Below the pieces are notes generated by a model. That model was not told the DNA's origin. It did no database searches and saw only the letters and a list, made by a program, of their open reading frames with translations. A stretch of 64,000 bases of DNA, taken from contig NZ_CP017111.1 of assembly GCF_001723605.1 (NCBI RefSeq), positions 2,542,001-2,606,000 on the forward strand, in the 5' to 3' direction. A program made the translations under genes and the position numbers. Positions 25,545 to 34,419 of this stretch are shown here, piece by piece (within the stretch, counting starts at the first letter, position 1; the number at the start of each line of letters is the position of its first letter). This DNA is from Sulfurospirillum halorespirans DSM 13726 (lineage in GTDB: Bacteria > Campylobacterota > Campylobacteria > Campylobacterales > Sulfurospirillaceae).

Positions 25545-25760
25545 ATGGCGACTTCCATTCGACTTGATGATAGTTTTGAAGCACGCTTAAGCCGTTTAGC
25601 CTCATTAACCGATCGTCCAAAATCTTTTTATATCCGCAAATTATTTGAGGATTATTTTGAAAATTTGGAAGATTATTATTTGGCAGAAAAAGCAGATCAA
25701 ACGCCTGAGCCAATTTATACCTTAGATGAAGTGGTACAAGAACTTGGCTTGGATCGTTAA
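25545..25760 (+). CDS. Ribbon-helix-helix antitoxin (RelB/CopG-like)
   Basis: A 71-residue antitoxin. The N-terminal MATSIRLDDSFEARLSRLA is a typical RHH strand-helix, followed by TDRPKSFYIRKLFEDYF. The acidic C-terminal half (from about 45) should wrap the toxin. It has a strong SD (AAGGAGG) and its own promoter and operator. It overlaps the toxin ORF, indicating coupled translation. Confidence 0.88.
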   Translation: MATSIRLDDSFEARLSRLASLTDRPKSFYIRKLFEDYFENLEDYYLAEKADQTPEPIYTLDEVVQELGLDR

Positions 25761-26013
25761 ATTTAAAGAGAGTGCCAAAAAAGAGCTTTCAAAACTAGAC
25801 AAACCTATTGCAAAAAAGCTTGTTATCTTTTTACAACAACTAAGTAATTGTGATGATCCTAGGCATAAAGGTAAACAGCTCAAGGGTAAACTCAAAGATT
25901 TTTGGAGATATAGAGTGAGTGATTATCGCATCATTACCAAAATCACCGATCAAGAAATCACTATTTTAGTTTTAAAAGTGGCACATCGTAAAGATGTTTA
26001 CGAGGATCAATAA
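25744..26013 (+). CDS. RelE-family toxin
   Basis: An 89-residue toxin of the RelE/ParE superfamily, probably an mRNA interferase. It reads AWIVKFKESAKKELSKLDK at the start, then GKQLKGKLKDFWRYRVSDYRII in the centre with the basic/aromatic residues used for RNA contact, and ends VAHRKDVYED, a RelE-type HR-Y tail. The TTG at 25744 gives the family-like AWxVxF start; an ATG at 25726 adds six residues. Either way it overlaps the antitoxin gene. Confidence 0.85.
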   Translation: MAWIVKFKESAKKELSKLDKPIAKKLVIFLQQLSNCDDPRHKGKQLKGKLKDFWRYRVSDYRIITKITDQEITILVLKVAHRKDVYEDQ

Positions 26014-26047
26014 GTCAGATTTAAAAGGTTACATTTTTACAAACGCT

Positions 26048-27577
26048 TTAAGGTCGTGGAAATGCCACAATAAACCTAGCGCCGATCGTGCGCTCTTCGT
26101 GGGTGATATTTTCCACCCTGATGCTGCCTCCAAAGCTCTCGTTCATGATCATCGAGCAGATGTAAAGCCCGATGCCACTGCCTTGCATCTTCCCTTTGGT
26201 GCTAAAATAAGGCTCGAAAATGCGCTCCAATAAGCTCTCCTCAATGCCCCCTGCGTTATCTTCCACACACAAATGCACCCCCTCTTCATTCCTCCATGCT
26301 ACAAGGCAGATCTGTTTGGGCTCAATTTCCTTGGTGCTAAACGCATCTTTGGCATTGCTTAAAAGGTTGAGGATGACTTGCTGTAACTCATTGGCTAAGC
26401 CATAAACCTCCACCGTTTCATCGATATTGTGGGAGAGTGCGATGCCTTCATTGCGCAGTTGTATGGCGGTGATATTGGTTGCATAGCGCACCGCTTCGTG
26501 CAGCTTAAATGCTTTTTTCTCTTTATTTGGTTTGTAAAAATCCATAAAATCGTTGATGGTACTGCTCATCTGCTCAGTCAGTGACTCAATCGTATCAAAC
26601 GCGCTGTGAAATTTTTCATCGCTTAAAGCGCCTAAGGCATGTTTGCATCTAAGATCGAACGTTGTGAGATTGAGCACATTGAGCGGTTGGCGCCACTGGT
26701 GGGCGATGTGTCCGATGATTTCGCCCATGGCGGCGAGCTTGTGTTGCTGTACCAGCATCGCCTCTTGCGCTTTTTGCAGGCGCCTTGATTCTACCATTTC
26801 GGTCACATCAAAAACCGTCATAATTTTATAAGGCCCTCCAACAATATGCTCCAAAAGCCCTTCGGTCGCATAAACGTCGATGCGCTTGCCACCTTTTCGT
26901 ACTAACTCCATTTCGCCATCGTGCGCCGTTTCACGATGAGAGAGAAAAGCATTGTGATGCAGCTCTGATTCATCGCGCAACTCTTCAGGAACAAGCAGAT
27001 GAAAATGTCTGCCAATCAACTCTGCTTCGCTGTAGCCGTAAAGTTTAGCAAACGCGGGATTAAGTGCCACAAAACGCCCTTCTTGATCTAACAAAGCGAT
27101 GCCAAGATTGGCGGTTGCAAAGATCTGCTCGTAAAAAGCCTCACTCTCTTTCTGGTCACCCTCTTCTTGAAAAAGGAGGCTGTGAGCACACGAAAGATCG
27201 GCATCACTTTCCCCCAAAGCAGGCGTAGCAATAGGCCAAAAGAAGACGATATAGCCCTGTTTACAACCCTCTTCAAGCAGGGGATTGGCTCTGACAAACA
27301 CATCGATCCACCTGCCATCTTTGGTTAAAAAGACCTCTTCGCCCGCATAGGTTTTATCTTGCAGAAACGCTTTGTAGATGGAGCATTGCAAAAGCCCTTT
27401 TTTTTCATGATGCGCGTGAAAGATAAAATGTCCAATTTTGCCTAAAAGTTCCTCTTCACTGTAACCTAAAATCGTTTGAGCCGCGGGATTAAAATGGGTG
27501 ATTTTGCCATCGCTATCAAAGGCGTAAAGCCCTTCACTCATCGAGTCATAAAACTGTTTTAAAAACTTAGAGGGCAT
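26048..27577 (-). CDS. Soluble PAS-PAS histidine kinase
   Basis: A 509-residue cytoplasmic kinase. PAS 1 spans about 1-110 (FDSDGKITHFNPAAQ, GYSEEELLGK), and PAS 2 about 145-260 (LLDQEGRFVALNPAFAKLYG). The H-box GHIAHQWRQPLNVLNL near 290 is the form common in Campylobacterota. N-box is NLLSNAKDAFS near 408, G1 DNAGGIEE, and G2 GSGIGLYICSMI. It overlaps the next upstream kinase by 11 nt and is the last gene of a four-gene operon with a CheY-like protein and a chemoreceptor. Confidence 0.9.
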   Translation of the reverse strand: MPSKFLKQFYDSMSEGLYAFDSDGKITHFNPAAQTILGYSEEELLGKIGHFIFHAHHEKKGLLQCSIYKAFLQDKTYAGEEVFLTKDGRWIDVFVRANPLLEEGCKQGYIVFFWPIATPALGESDADLSCAHSLLFQEEGDQKESEAFYEQIFATANLGIALLDQEGRFVALNPAFAKLYGYSEAELIGRHFHLLVPEELRDESELHHNAFLSHRETAHDGEMELVRKGGKRIDVYATEGLLEHIVGGPYKIMTVFDVTEMVESRRLQKAQEAMLVQQHKLAAMGEIIGHIAHQWRQPLNVLNLTTFDLRCKHALGALSDEKFHSAFDTIESLTEQMSSTINDFMDFYKPNKEKKAFKLHEAVRYATNITAIQLRNEGIALSHNIDETVEVYGLANELQQVILNLLSNAKDAFSTKEIEPKQICLVAWRNEEGVHLCVEDNAGGIEESLLERIFEPYFSTKGKMQGSGIGLYICSMIMNESFGGSIRVENITHEERTIGARFIVAFPRP

Positions 27578-29258
27578 GGATAGACTCCTTTGCTAAAGGA
27601 AGGCGTACCTCAAAAACGGCACCCTCTTTTTCATTGTACGCGATGATTTCACCCTCGTGTTGTGTAATGATTTGCTGAGCGATATTGAGCCCAATGCCAA
27701 TGCCAGAGCTCTCTTTCGTACTCTCAAATGGCTCAAAAATACGCGGTAAAATCGCAGCATCAATGCCTCCAGCGTTATCACAAAAACGCACCACAACCGT
27801 TTGATCTTCTTTAAAAATCTTTACATGTAAAGTGCGTTTTTCAAACGACTCGATCTTGACAAGCTCATCTAAAGCGTTGTTCAAAATGATCACAAACACC
27901 TGCTCGATGCGCTGTTTTTGAACGTTACATGTAAAGTGGTATTCACTTTTAGAAAGGCTTAGATCAAAGATTTTATCATTCATAGAAATAGCAACAATCT
28001 GCTTTGAACGGTTGTATGAAAGGGCTAAAGAAGCGCACAAAAGTTCAAACAGATTGACCTTCTCTTTTTGTTCGCGACTCTTTTGAGACGCCTCACGCAT
28101 CGTCTCGATAATGCTCTCAATTCGCTCAATGCCCTCTTGAATGGATTTGCTATCTTTGAGCATCAGGTTTTTACGAGAAGAATCCGGCAGTGCTGCCATA
28201 ATGTCTTCTACCAGCATCTCAAAATTACCTTTGACATAAGTCAAAGGCGTGTTGATCTCATGCGTAATGCCCGCTGCCATTTGACCGATGGCGCTAAATT
28301 TGGCATTGCGTACCATCTCTTCTTGGTAGATTGCTTGGATTTTGAGGTTTTTATCCAGCTCTTCGCGAATACGATTTTGCAGGTAGATTTCTTGTTTTTC
28401 CGCTTCGGTCATATCGATGAAAACGCCCACAAACCCGTCAAAAACACCATTGCGCATCATCCGTTTTTTTTGGATTTCCAACGTTATTTCCTTGTTGGTA
28501 AGGGGTGCGATGGTCGTGGTTTTATAGACTTGAAGGTTACATGTAAGCATCTCTTGGTCTTTTTTAGAGAGCCTCTTAGCGATTTCGACAGGGTAGAGAT
28601 CAAACACCGTTTTGCCCAGAACATCCTCTTTTTTCAAACCAAAATAGGCACAATACGCACGACTGCATCCGATGTAGCGAAAGTGGCGATCTTTAATAAA
28701 AACAGGTACAGGAATAATGTCCAAAATCGTTTCGATGTCGCGTAATTGCTTTTGGTATTTGAGGTTGAGTTTTGCAATGGTATTGCGTGATTTAACGCGT
28801 AAATTAATATCTCGAATACTCCAAATACTGTAGCTTCCCTCCGTATCGACAAAGCGCCTACCATAAAGCTCCGCCCAGAAACTTTGACGGTTTTTGGTGC
28901 GCAAACGATACTCAAGGCTTGAAATGCTTTCAAAATTTCCCTCATGCAGGTACTCTCTCCACCATTTTTCATAACGCTTAGGCGTTGTAAAGAGTTTTTT
29001 AACGTATACGCCCAGTATCTCGCCTCGACCATAGCCCAAAAGCTTGCTAAAGGTCTCATTCACTTCAATAATACATTGGTGCTCGTCTAAAACCATATAG
29101 GCAAGATCGGAATTGTCAAAGAAGAGTTTGGCTTTACTCGCTAAGCGCTCTAGCTCTTTTTTTTCAGCAATGGCGCACTCTAAGATGCGCCTGTTTTGGC
29201 TTTTAAGAACGGTAATTTCTTGCTCAAGATCGAGGATCTTAGAGAGTAAATCTTTCAT
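27567..29258 (-). CDS. Soluble PAS-PAS histidine kinase
   Basis: A 563-residue cytoplasmic kinase. Residues 1-45 are coiled coil, PAS 1 lies about 45-165 (VLDEHQCIIEVNETFSKLLG) and PAS 2 about 175-290 (PVPVFIKDRHFRYIGCSRAY). The H-box is AAGITHEINTPLTYVKGNFE near 318, N-box NNALDELVK near 470, G1 DNAGGIDAAI, and G2 SSGIGIGLNIAQQII. Three of the ACATGT palindromes fall in this gene (27823, 27927, 28539). It lies 8 nt from the receiver gene. Confidence 0.9.
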   Translation of the reverse strand: MKDLLSKILDLEQEITVLKSQNRRILECAIAEKKELERLASKAKLFFDNSDLAYMVLDEHQCIIEVNETFSKLLGYGRGEILGVYVKKLFTTPKRYEKWWREYLHEGNFESISSLEYRLRTKNRQSFWAELYGRRFVDTEGSYSIWSIRDINLRVKSRNTIAKLNLKYQKQLRDIETILDIIPVPVFIKDRHFRYIGCSRAYCAYFGLKKEDVLGKTVFDLYPVEIAKRLSKKDQEMLTCNLQVYKTTTIAPLTNKEITLEIQKKRMMRNGVFDGFVGVFIDMTEAEKQEIYLQNRIREELDKNLKIQAIYQEEMVRNAKFSAIGQMAAGITHEINTPLTYVKGNFEMLVEDIMAALPDSSRKNLMLKDSKSIQEGIERIESIIETMREASQKSREQKEKVNLFELLCASLALSYNRSKQIVAISMNDKIFDLSLSKSEYHFTCNVQKQRIEQVFVIILNNALDELVKIESFEKRTLHVKIFKEDQTVVVRFCDNAGGIDAAILPRIFEPFESTKESSGIGIGLNIAQQIITQHEGEIIAYNEKEGAVFEVRLPLAKESIHAL

Positions 29259-29266
29259 ACAAGACG

Positions 29267-29635
29267 CTACTGAACCAGTTCGTAAATCTTCTCTTCTAAG
29301 GCTTTCATTGAGGAAAATGGTTTCATAATGTAGTGGGTTGCCCCTTCGCGGTGCGATTTGAGCACTTTATCAAGCGTGGAGTACGCTGTCATCATAATGA
29401 TTTTAAGCTCTGGTGCTTTTTCATGCAAACTTTTGAGTACATCCAACCCATTCATCTGTGGCATCATAATGTCTAAAAGCACCACATCGTAGCTTTTATC
29501 AATGCGAGAAATTGCATTATGCGGGTTGGAAAAAGTCGTGACCGCAAAACCTTGCGTTCGACTCAAATACTTTTCGATCATATCCAAGATCTCTTGCTCA
29601 TCGTCAATGACCGCTACTTTAATCGTTTTTTTCAT
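29267..29635 (-). CDS. Single-domain response regulator (CheY-like)
   Basis: A 122-residue receiver without output domain. It has VIDDEQEIL at residues 9-17, phosphoacceptor Asp in LLDIMMPQMNG near 55, Thr in MMTAYS near 83, and Lys in IMKPFSS near 105. It sits between a chemoreceptor-like protein and two kinases (gaps 3 and 8 nt), so it probably relays phosphate among them or acts on a shared target. Confidence 0.92.
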   Translation of the reverse strand: MKKTIKVAVIDDEQEILDMIEKYLSRTQGFAVTTFSNPHNAISRIDKSYDVVLLDIMMPQMNGLDVLKSLHEKAPELKIIMMTAYSTLDKVLKSHREGATHYIMKPFSSMKALEEKIYELVQ

Positions 29636-29638
29636 TCA

Positions 29639-30961
29639 TTATCCCCTCACCTGTTTGTCAAAAAGATGCTCTTTGGCTTCGAGCATCAACGTTTTTGCTT
29701 TTTCATCGACCATCGAGTCCAGTGTTGTAAAAACATCGCCGCTAGCACTTTCAATCTCTTTGACCATCGTTTCAATTTCGGCTTTTGAACAGACCGCTTT
29801 TTCGCCGCCACACTCTTTGGCTAAACGATTTGCCAATTCATGCACTTTGGCATGCGGGTTTTCCAGTTTTCCAAACGAAGCCGTTTTGCTAAACTCCTCT
29901 TTGCCGATGCCTCGCTCATACCAATTGCCCAATCGGCAGTCATGGTGCGTAGTGGCTTTAAAGTCGGTGTGTTCGCCAAACAGAAGCGCGTAGAGATTAT
30001 TTTTATAGATGACATGGTCGATTTTAGCGAGCGATGCGAAGATTTTATCACTCAGATGACTCACTTCAAACATCGATCTCGTCGCATTTTTCTCAAAAGA
30101 GATGATCTTAATTTTAAGCGCGTCGGTCTGCTCTTTGGTGGTACGCGCAATCACGCTCACCTCTTCGGTACTATGCTCAGAGTGTGAAGACTCTTGTTGC
30201 ATCGTTTGAACGACCATCGCGATCTCTTTGGTCGCTTTTTGCGTGCGTTCAGCCAAGTTTCGCACCTCATCAGCAACGACAGCAAACCCACGTCCGTGCT
30301 CACCTGCACGCGCGGCTTCGATGGCGGCATTAAGGGCTAAAAGATTGGTCTGATCGGCAATATCTTCGATAAGTTGCACCACTCCTGAGATCTCTTTGCT
30401 TCTGGTTAAAAGCGACTTTGCATTGCTGAGTACATCACTCATCAATAGACTGAGTTTATCCATGGCGGTGGAAGAATCGTTGGCAAGGGTGAGTCCTTCG
30501 CGTGATTCTTGAGAGATTTGAGCTGACTCTGTTTTCATCACTTTAAGGTCATCCAAAATTTCAGAAAAGGTCGTTTGAGAGTTTTTAAGCGCTCCTGCAA
30601 TGGAGTTTTGATGCAGGCTTAAGATGTTGCTGTCTTTGGCGTTGCGAACATCGGTTTTGATGATGCTATACGCAACAAGCTCAGGGCTTAAACGTTTGGA
30701 AAGAACGGAACCTTGGCAACCATCCATGCTGATGTTTTCCATCGATTCATTCAAAAGTGAGGCTAATTTAGCAGGCTCTTTGATCGTCACTTTGGCAAGA
30801 TCGTTTTGCATCACGATCTTTTTAGCGCTATCAATCACAATGATCATCTCTTCTTGCGAGAATTGAGAAAGTGCGAGAAGGCGCTCATTTTCTGCTTTCA
30901 ATTCCACGATCTCATTTCGCAGAATCGCAAGTTCTTCAGGCTCTTTTTTCGTAAAAAACAT
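29639..30961 (-). CDS. Soluble methyl-accepting chemotaxis protein with CZB domain
   Basis: A 440-residue chemoreceptor with no membrane segment. Residues 10-40 are coiled coil, and residues 40-105 may be a small PAS-like sensor ([15 protein letters not shown]). The signalling tip has [19 protein letters not shown] near 205 and [16 protein letters not shown]. The C-terminal CZB zinc-binding domain has the His-Cys-His-His pattern: [20 protein letters not shown], and [11 protein letters not shown] receptors respond to zinc or oxidants such as HOCl. It heads an operon with a CheY-like receiver and two PAS kinases. Confidence 0.92.
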   Translation of the reverse strand: MFFTKKEPEELAILRNEIVELKAENERLLALSQFSQEEMIIVIDSAKKIVMQNDLAKVTIKEPAKLASLLNESMENISMDGCQGSVLSKRLSPELVAYSIIKTDVRNAKDSNILSLHQNSIAGALKNSQTTFSEILDDLKVMKTESAQISQESREGLTLANDSSTAMDKLSLLMSDVLSNAKSLLTRSKEISGVVQLIEDIADQTNLLALNAAIEAARAGEHGRGFAVVADEVRNLAERTQKATKEIAMVVQTMQQESSHSEHSTEEVSVIARTTKEQTDALKIKIISFEKNATRSMFEVSHLSDKIFASLAKIDHVIYKNNLYALLFGEHTDFKATTHHDCRLGNWYERGIGKEEFSKTASFGKLENPHAKVHELANRLAKECGGEKAVCSKAEIETMVKEIESASGDVFTTLDSMVDEKAKTLMLEAKEHLFDKQVRG

Positions 30962-31050
30962 CCATCGCCCCTGTACAATTTTGATGCGATACTATACCAT
31001 ATTCATCTGCATTTTTTGCGCTTCGGGGCTAGGAAAATGTCACGCTTTTT

Positions 31051-31563
31051 TTAGGAGTGATCATGATGGCAATTGCCATGCTTATGGTCGTGTTCATGCC
31101 CACCTTGATGACCGCTTAGAGGATTGTTTTTCGGTTTTTCACAGCATTTCACTTTGGCACGAAATTCACCTGCTTTGAGCTCGTCGCCACAGCCATGTCC
31201 TTTTTTTTCGTCCTGCTCCTCACCTAGAAGTTCGGCGTAGTTTGTCACGTTGACTTCGAGCAAAGTGCCTTCTTTAAATTTTTGCAATGCCTCAGCAACT
31301 TCGATGCGCTCTTTACCTGCAAAATAGATGTTAATCCCTGATTTTTGAAGTGCTTGAAACGGCTTTTCGCCCAAATGGTTGGTAATCAATGTTTTAACCC
31401 CTAAACTCTCAAACCATCGCGCTGTTTTGATGCCACCTTCGGCTTGGTTTTGCGATACACTAATAGCGCCGTCTTCTGCTACAAAAGCAAACCATTTGGC
31501 TTTGCCAAACAGGGGTGCAAGCGCACTCTCTTTTTTTTCGGTTTTAATGGGTAATGCGATCAT
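31051..31563 (-). CDS. NifX/NafY-type (DIMN) protein with His-rich tail
   Basis: A 170-residue protein. The DIMN fold (residues 1-115) is seen in IALPIK, the KTARWFESLGVKTLITNHLG segment and GINIYFAGKERIEVAEALQ. Such domains bind Fe-Mo or Mo-Cu type cofactors or relatives. The C-terminal 55 residues carry Cys (GCG, KCCEK) and a His-rich end (GHEHDHKHGNCHHDHS), likely a metal-binding or storage tail. It is divergent from a DUF134 gene that also carries a DIMN-like domain, across a paired inverted repeat. No nif genes are in the window. Confidence 0.8.
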   Translation of the reverse strand: MIALPIKTEKKESALAPLFGKAKWFAFVAEDGAISVSQNQAEGGIKTARWFESLGVKTLITNHLGEKPFQALQKSGINIYFAGKERIEVAEALQKFKEGTLLEVNVTNYAELLGEEQDEKKGHGCGDELKAGEFRAKVKCCEKPKNNPLSGHQGGHEHDHKHGNCHHDHS

Positions 31564-31582
31564 TCTAAACTCCTTAATTGGT

Positions 31583-31620
31583 CATATGTTCACAATCATA
31601 GCACTTTAAATGAACATATG
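31583..31620. promoter_or_regulatory. Paired inverted repeat between NifX-like and DUF134 genes
   Basis: CATATGTTCA (31583-31592) and TGAACATATG (31611-31620) are perfect 10-bp inverted arms with an 18-nt spacer, in the divergent promoter region. Candidate -10 boxes for the DUF134 gene are TATGAT (31646-31651) and TATAAT (31657-31662). The arms are a good operator candidate for the DUF134 HTH protein. Confidence 0.6.
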
Positions 31621-31679
31621 TCAACTATCTTTCAATAATCTATGCTATGATACTTTTATAATTAGACAAAAGGAATGCA

Positions 31680-32264
31680 ATGCCTCGCCACAAATGTCGC
31701 CGTGCAACTTCGTATCAGCCGCTGATTACCCGTTTTATGCCCAAAGGTGGCGTGCATGAGGAGTCTATTACGCTCATTCCAGAAGAGATAGAAGCACTCT
31801 ATTTGATGGATTTGTTGGGGCTGTATCAAGAAGAAGCAGCGGTGAAAATGGAAGTCTCACGCCCCACGTTTGCGCGCATCATTAAAACCGCACGTCAAAA
31901 AGTGGCATTAGCGCTTCTTTGCGGACAAGAGCTACACTTAGAAACCAAGCGCGATCGCTATGTGATCGCCTTTTGTTGTGATGAGAAAGAGCGCTATGAG
32001 AACCTTCATCCAAAAGGAAAATACCTCTTTATTTTTACGGTGCAAGACCAAAAAATTGAGCACTTTCTCTGCTTAGAAAATCCTGCCCATGGCAAAGACA
32101 TGAAGCCACCCCTTCTTTTAACCCCTCTTTTTCAAGAACATGGCGTGAACTTTTTTCTCACCGCAACCTTAGGGCAAGGGCTCAAAAAAACCCTCGCCAG
32201 CGGAGGAATTCAGGTCATCTCCAAAGAGAGCATTTCAGAAGAGGAGATACCTAAACTTTTTTGA
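31680..32264 (+). CDS. DUF134 HTH regulator with DIMN-like C-terminus
   Basis: A 194-residue protein. The first 95 residues form the DUF134 module: MPRHKCRRA start, ITLIPEEIEALYLMDLLGLYQ, then a helix-turn-helix (QEEAAVKMEVSRPTFARIIKTA). Residues 105-194 resemble a NifX-type DIMN domain (IEHFLCLENP, HGVNFFLTATLGQGLKK). It could be a DNA-binding sensor of a metal cofactor or of the neighbour NifX-like protein. Start ATG 31680 has AAAGGA at the right distance. Confidence 0.82.
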   Translation: MPRHKCRRATSYQPLITRFMPKGGVHEESITLIPEEIEALYLMDLLGLYQEEAAVKMEVSRPTFARIIKTARQKVALALLCGQELHLETKRDRYVIAFCCDEKERYENLHPKGKYLFIFTVQDQKIEHFLCLENPAHGKDMKPPLLLTPLFQEHGVNFFLTATLGQGLKKTLASGGIQVISKESISEEEIPKLF

Positions 32265-32297
32265 TTTTAATAGCGTCCTTATCGAACGCTTGGAGAG

Positions 32298-32318
32298 TGC
32301 CCACGCACCTTTGGTGCT
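32298..32318. repeat. Dispersed 21-bp hairpin repeat, copy 2
   Basis: Identical over 21 bases to 15754-15774, with the GCACCTTTGGTGC hairpin. It sits in the short gap between the convergent DUF134 and uppP genes, so it could act as a bidirectional terminator, although no T-run follows. Confidence 0.65.
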
Positions 32319-32328
32319 AACATAAAAT

Positions 32329-33093
32329 CTAGTAAAGTGCTAAGAGTACGACACCAAAAATGATGCGGTAGATGCCAAAACTGACAAAAGTAAAACTGCG
32401 TAAAAAGCGTAAAAAGAGCTTAATCGTAAAATACGCGGTCATAAATGCAACCACAAAACCTACACCTAAAACGATGAGATTGTCGGCGTTAAATTCTTGG
32501 TAATTTTTCACGATGCTGTATCCTGTTGCCGCACTCATGACAGGGAAGGCGAGTAAGAAGGAAAATTCGGCACTTGCTTTGCGCGTGAGTCCCACAAACA
32601 TAGCGCCTAAAATGGATGAGCCTGAACGAGACGTGCCTGGAACCAGCCCTGCAAGTTGTGCGAGTCCAATGAGAAAAGCTTGCTTGTAACTCACTTTTTC
32701 AATATCATCAATAAAATGCTCTTTGGGTTTGTAGTACTTCTCCGCAATCAAGAAAACCACACCACCCACGATAAACATTGTCGCGACGATCTCGACGCTA
32801 AAGAGCCCTTTGATCTGCTTGGAAAACAAAAATGCAACCATGCCAATGGGCAAAAACGCCACGATTATTTTCTTCCAAAGCTCTATTTTTTGGAATGTAA
32901 ATTTCTCTTTATACGCCAAAACAACCGCCAAAATCGCCGCAAACTGAATGATAATCTCATACGCCTTGGTGACACTGTCTTGTTTGATGCCTAAAAAATC
33001 TGCCATAACGATCATGTGCCCCGTTGAAGAAACAGGCAAAAACTCGGTGAAACCCTCGACGATTCCCATAATGATTGATTGAAAAATATCCAC
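32329..33093 (-). CDS. uppP: Undecaprenyl-diphosphatase
   Basis: A 254-residue inner-membrane enzyme of the BacA/UppP family that recycles undecaprenyl pyrophosphate for cell-wall and surface glycan synthesis. The active-site motifs are GIVEGFTEFLPVSSTGHM near residue 10 and LVPGTSRSGSSILGAMF near 150. About seven to eight membrane segments are visible. I choose the GTG at 33093, which has AGGAA 5 nt upstream and gives the normal N-terminus; a longer ORF reaches 33132. An ACATGT palindrome lies right before the SD. Confidence 0.93.
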   Translation of the reverse strand: MDIFQSIIMGIVEGFTEFLPVSSTGHMIVMADFLGIKQDSVTKAYEIIIQFAAILAVVLAYKEKFTFQKIELWKKIIVAFLPIGMVAFLFSKQIKGLFSVEIVATMFIVGGVVFLIAEKYYKPKEHFIDDIEKVSYKQAFLIGLAQLAGLVPGTSRSGSSILGAMFVGLTRKASAEFSFLLAFPVMSAATGYSIVKNYQEFNADNLIVLGVGFVVAFMTAYFTIKLFLRFLRSFTFVSFGIYRIIFGVVLLALY

Positions 33094-33181
33094 AAAAATT
33101 CCTACATGTAAAATAAAAAAAGATTGTAACATAAGGCTTATTAGACTTTGAGAAAATGGTTTACATGTAAAGATAGAAGCT

Positions 33182-33208
33182 AAAAAGAGTTCGTGAAGAA
33201 CTCTTTTT
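33182..33208 (-). terminator. Strong hairpin terminator after enolase-superfamily gene
   Basis: AAAAAGAGTTC (33182-33192) and GAACTCTTTTT (33198-33208) form a perfect 11-bp stem with a 5-nt loop and A/T flanks. It ends the minus-strand metNIQ-enolase operon, and the stop codon lies at its edge. It could also work in the other direction. Confidence 0.85.
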
Positions 33209-34385
33209 ACTGAATGGTAGTAATAACACCTTTTTTGAAAACAAACTCTGAAAACTCATTACCAATTCCTGGTAAATCTGGCACAGTATACATCCCTTTT
33301 TCAGGCTGATAATCATGAATACAGAGTCGTTTATTGTAGTCATGCAAATTATAGACATGATGCTCATGAATCGTAAAGTTTGGAATGGCCGCTTCGAGTT
33401 GAAGCGCAACAGCGGTTGAAAGCGGACTGGCGCAGACATGCGCTTGAACCCCAACGTCATACAGATGTGCCATATCGCAAATCTTTTTCGCTTCGGTGAT
33501 GCCACCGCAATTACCAATATCAGGCTGAATCATCTGAATAGAGCCATTTTCAAAATAAGGCGCGAAACCCCACCTAGAGTAGATGCGCTCGCCTTGAGCG
33601 ATGGGGATATTAATATGATCGTGGATAAATTTATTGGTTTTTGGCGTTGGGGTGCAGGGCTCTTCAAAAAGAAAAATGTCATATTTTTCAACCAAACGAC
33701 CCAATTGAACTGCCACTTGCGCATCAATGTATGAATGGTTTTCCATAATAATATCCACATCCGCACCAATAGCATCTCTCACCGCCGCGACTCTGTTGAC
33801 GACCATATTTTTATATTTGGGAGCCAACAGTCTGGTTGTATCTTCACTTGTAAGACGACGACCCGTTTCATCAAAAGTGAAAAAGTCGATTTTAATCGCG
33901 TCATAGCCTTGTGCCACCGCAATTTTTGCATACTTCACATAATCAGCAATGCTCGCCGCAATTTCCCTGCGCTCACCCCAACCAAACTGCAATTGACTCG
34001 CATATGTGCGCAACTTATCGCGCATTTTTCCACCCAGAAGCGCATAAATTGGCATCTGAAGCGCTTTGCCTTTAATGTCCCAGAGCGCAATGTCTAAAGC
34101 AGAAATTGCCGAAAAGATGACTGAACCGCCATTTTGTGCCCAAAAGGTTGACTTGTAGAGTTTTTCCCAGATCACTTCCGTGTCAAACGGATTCATTCCA
34201 ATGATTAAAGGGGCCACATCTAACAGCATTCCATGTGCCGCTTTGGCACCAATGCCATACGCCATCGCCGATTCGCCATCGCCATAAATACTCTCATCGG
34301 TATAAACCCTACACACAATAGGATGCCACCCTTTAGGATTGTCTTCTACATCCACCGCGATGACGTCAATCTTCGTTATTTTCAC
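33207..34385 (-). CDS. Enolase-superfamily enzyme (mandelate racemase/sugar-acid dehydratase-like)
   Basis: A 392-residue protein with the MR-type capping domain (1-120) and barrel. YDAIKIDFF near 165 gives the first catalytic Lys region (KxD rather than KxK). The metal ligands appear as Asp/Glu in VDIIMENHS near 215, Glu in LFEEPC near 241, and Glu in AQGERI near 267. A His is in GVQAHVCASPLS near 315, as in galactonate- and mannonate-dehydratase-like members. The substrate is unassigned. GTG 34385 follows AGGAG by 6 nt; a TTG at 34391 has no spacing. It ends the metNIQ-type operon. Confidence 0.82.
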   Translation of the reverse strand: MKITKIDVIAVDVEDNPKGWHPIVCRVYTDESIYGDGESAMAYGIGAKAAHGMLLDVAPLIIGMNPFDTEVIWEKLYKSTFWAQNGGSVIFSAISALDIALWDIKGKALQMPIYALLGGKMRDKLRTYASQLQFGWGERREIAASIADYVKYAKIAVAQGYDAIKIDFFTFDETGRRLTSEDTTRLLAPKYKNMVVNRVAAVRDAIGADVDIIMENHSYIDAQVAVQLGRLVEKYDIFLFEEPCTPTPKTNKFIHDHINIPIAQGERIYSRWGFAPYFENGSIQMIQPDIGNCGGITEAKKICDMAHLYDVGVQAHVCASPLSTAVALQLEAAIPNFTIHEHHVYNLHDYNKRLCIHDYQPEKGMYTVPDLPGIGNEFSEFVFKKGVITTIQ

Positions 34386-34419
34386 CTTCAACTCCTAGTG
34401 TTTCATGCTAATGTATCCC

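Noticed and set aside
31051-31563. Nitrogenase gene cluster
   Set aside because: The NifX-like domain also occurs in non-nitrogenase proteins, and no nifHDK, nifB or nifEN homologue is in the window.
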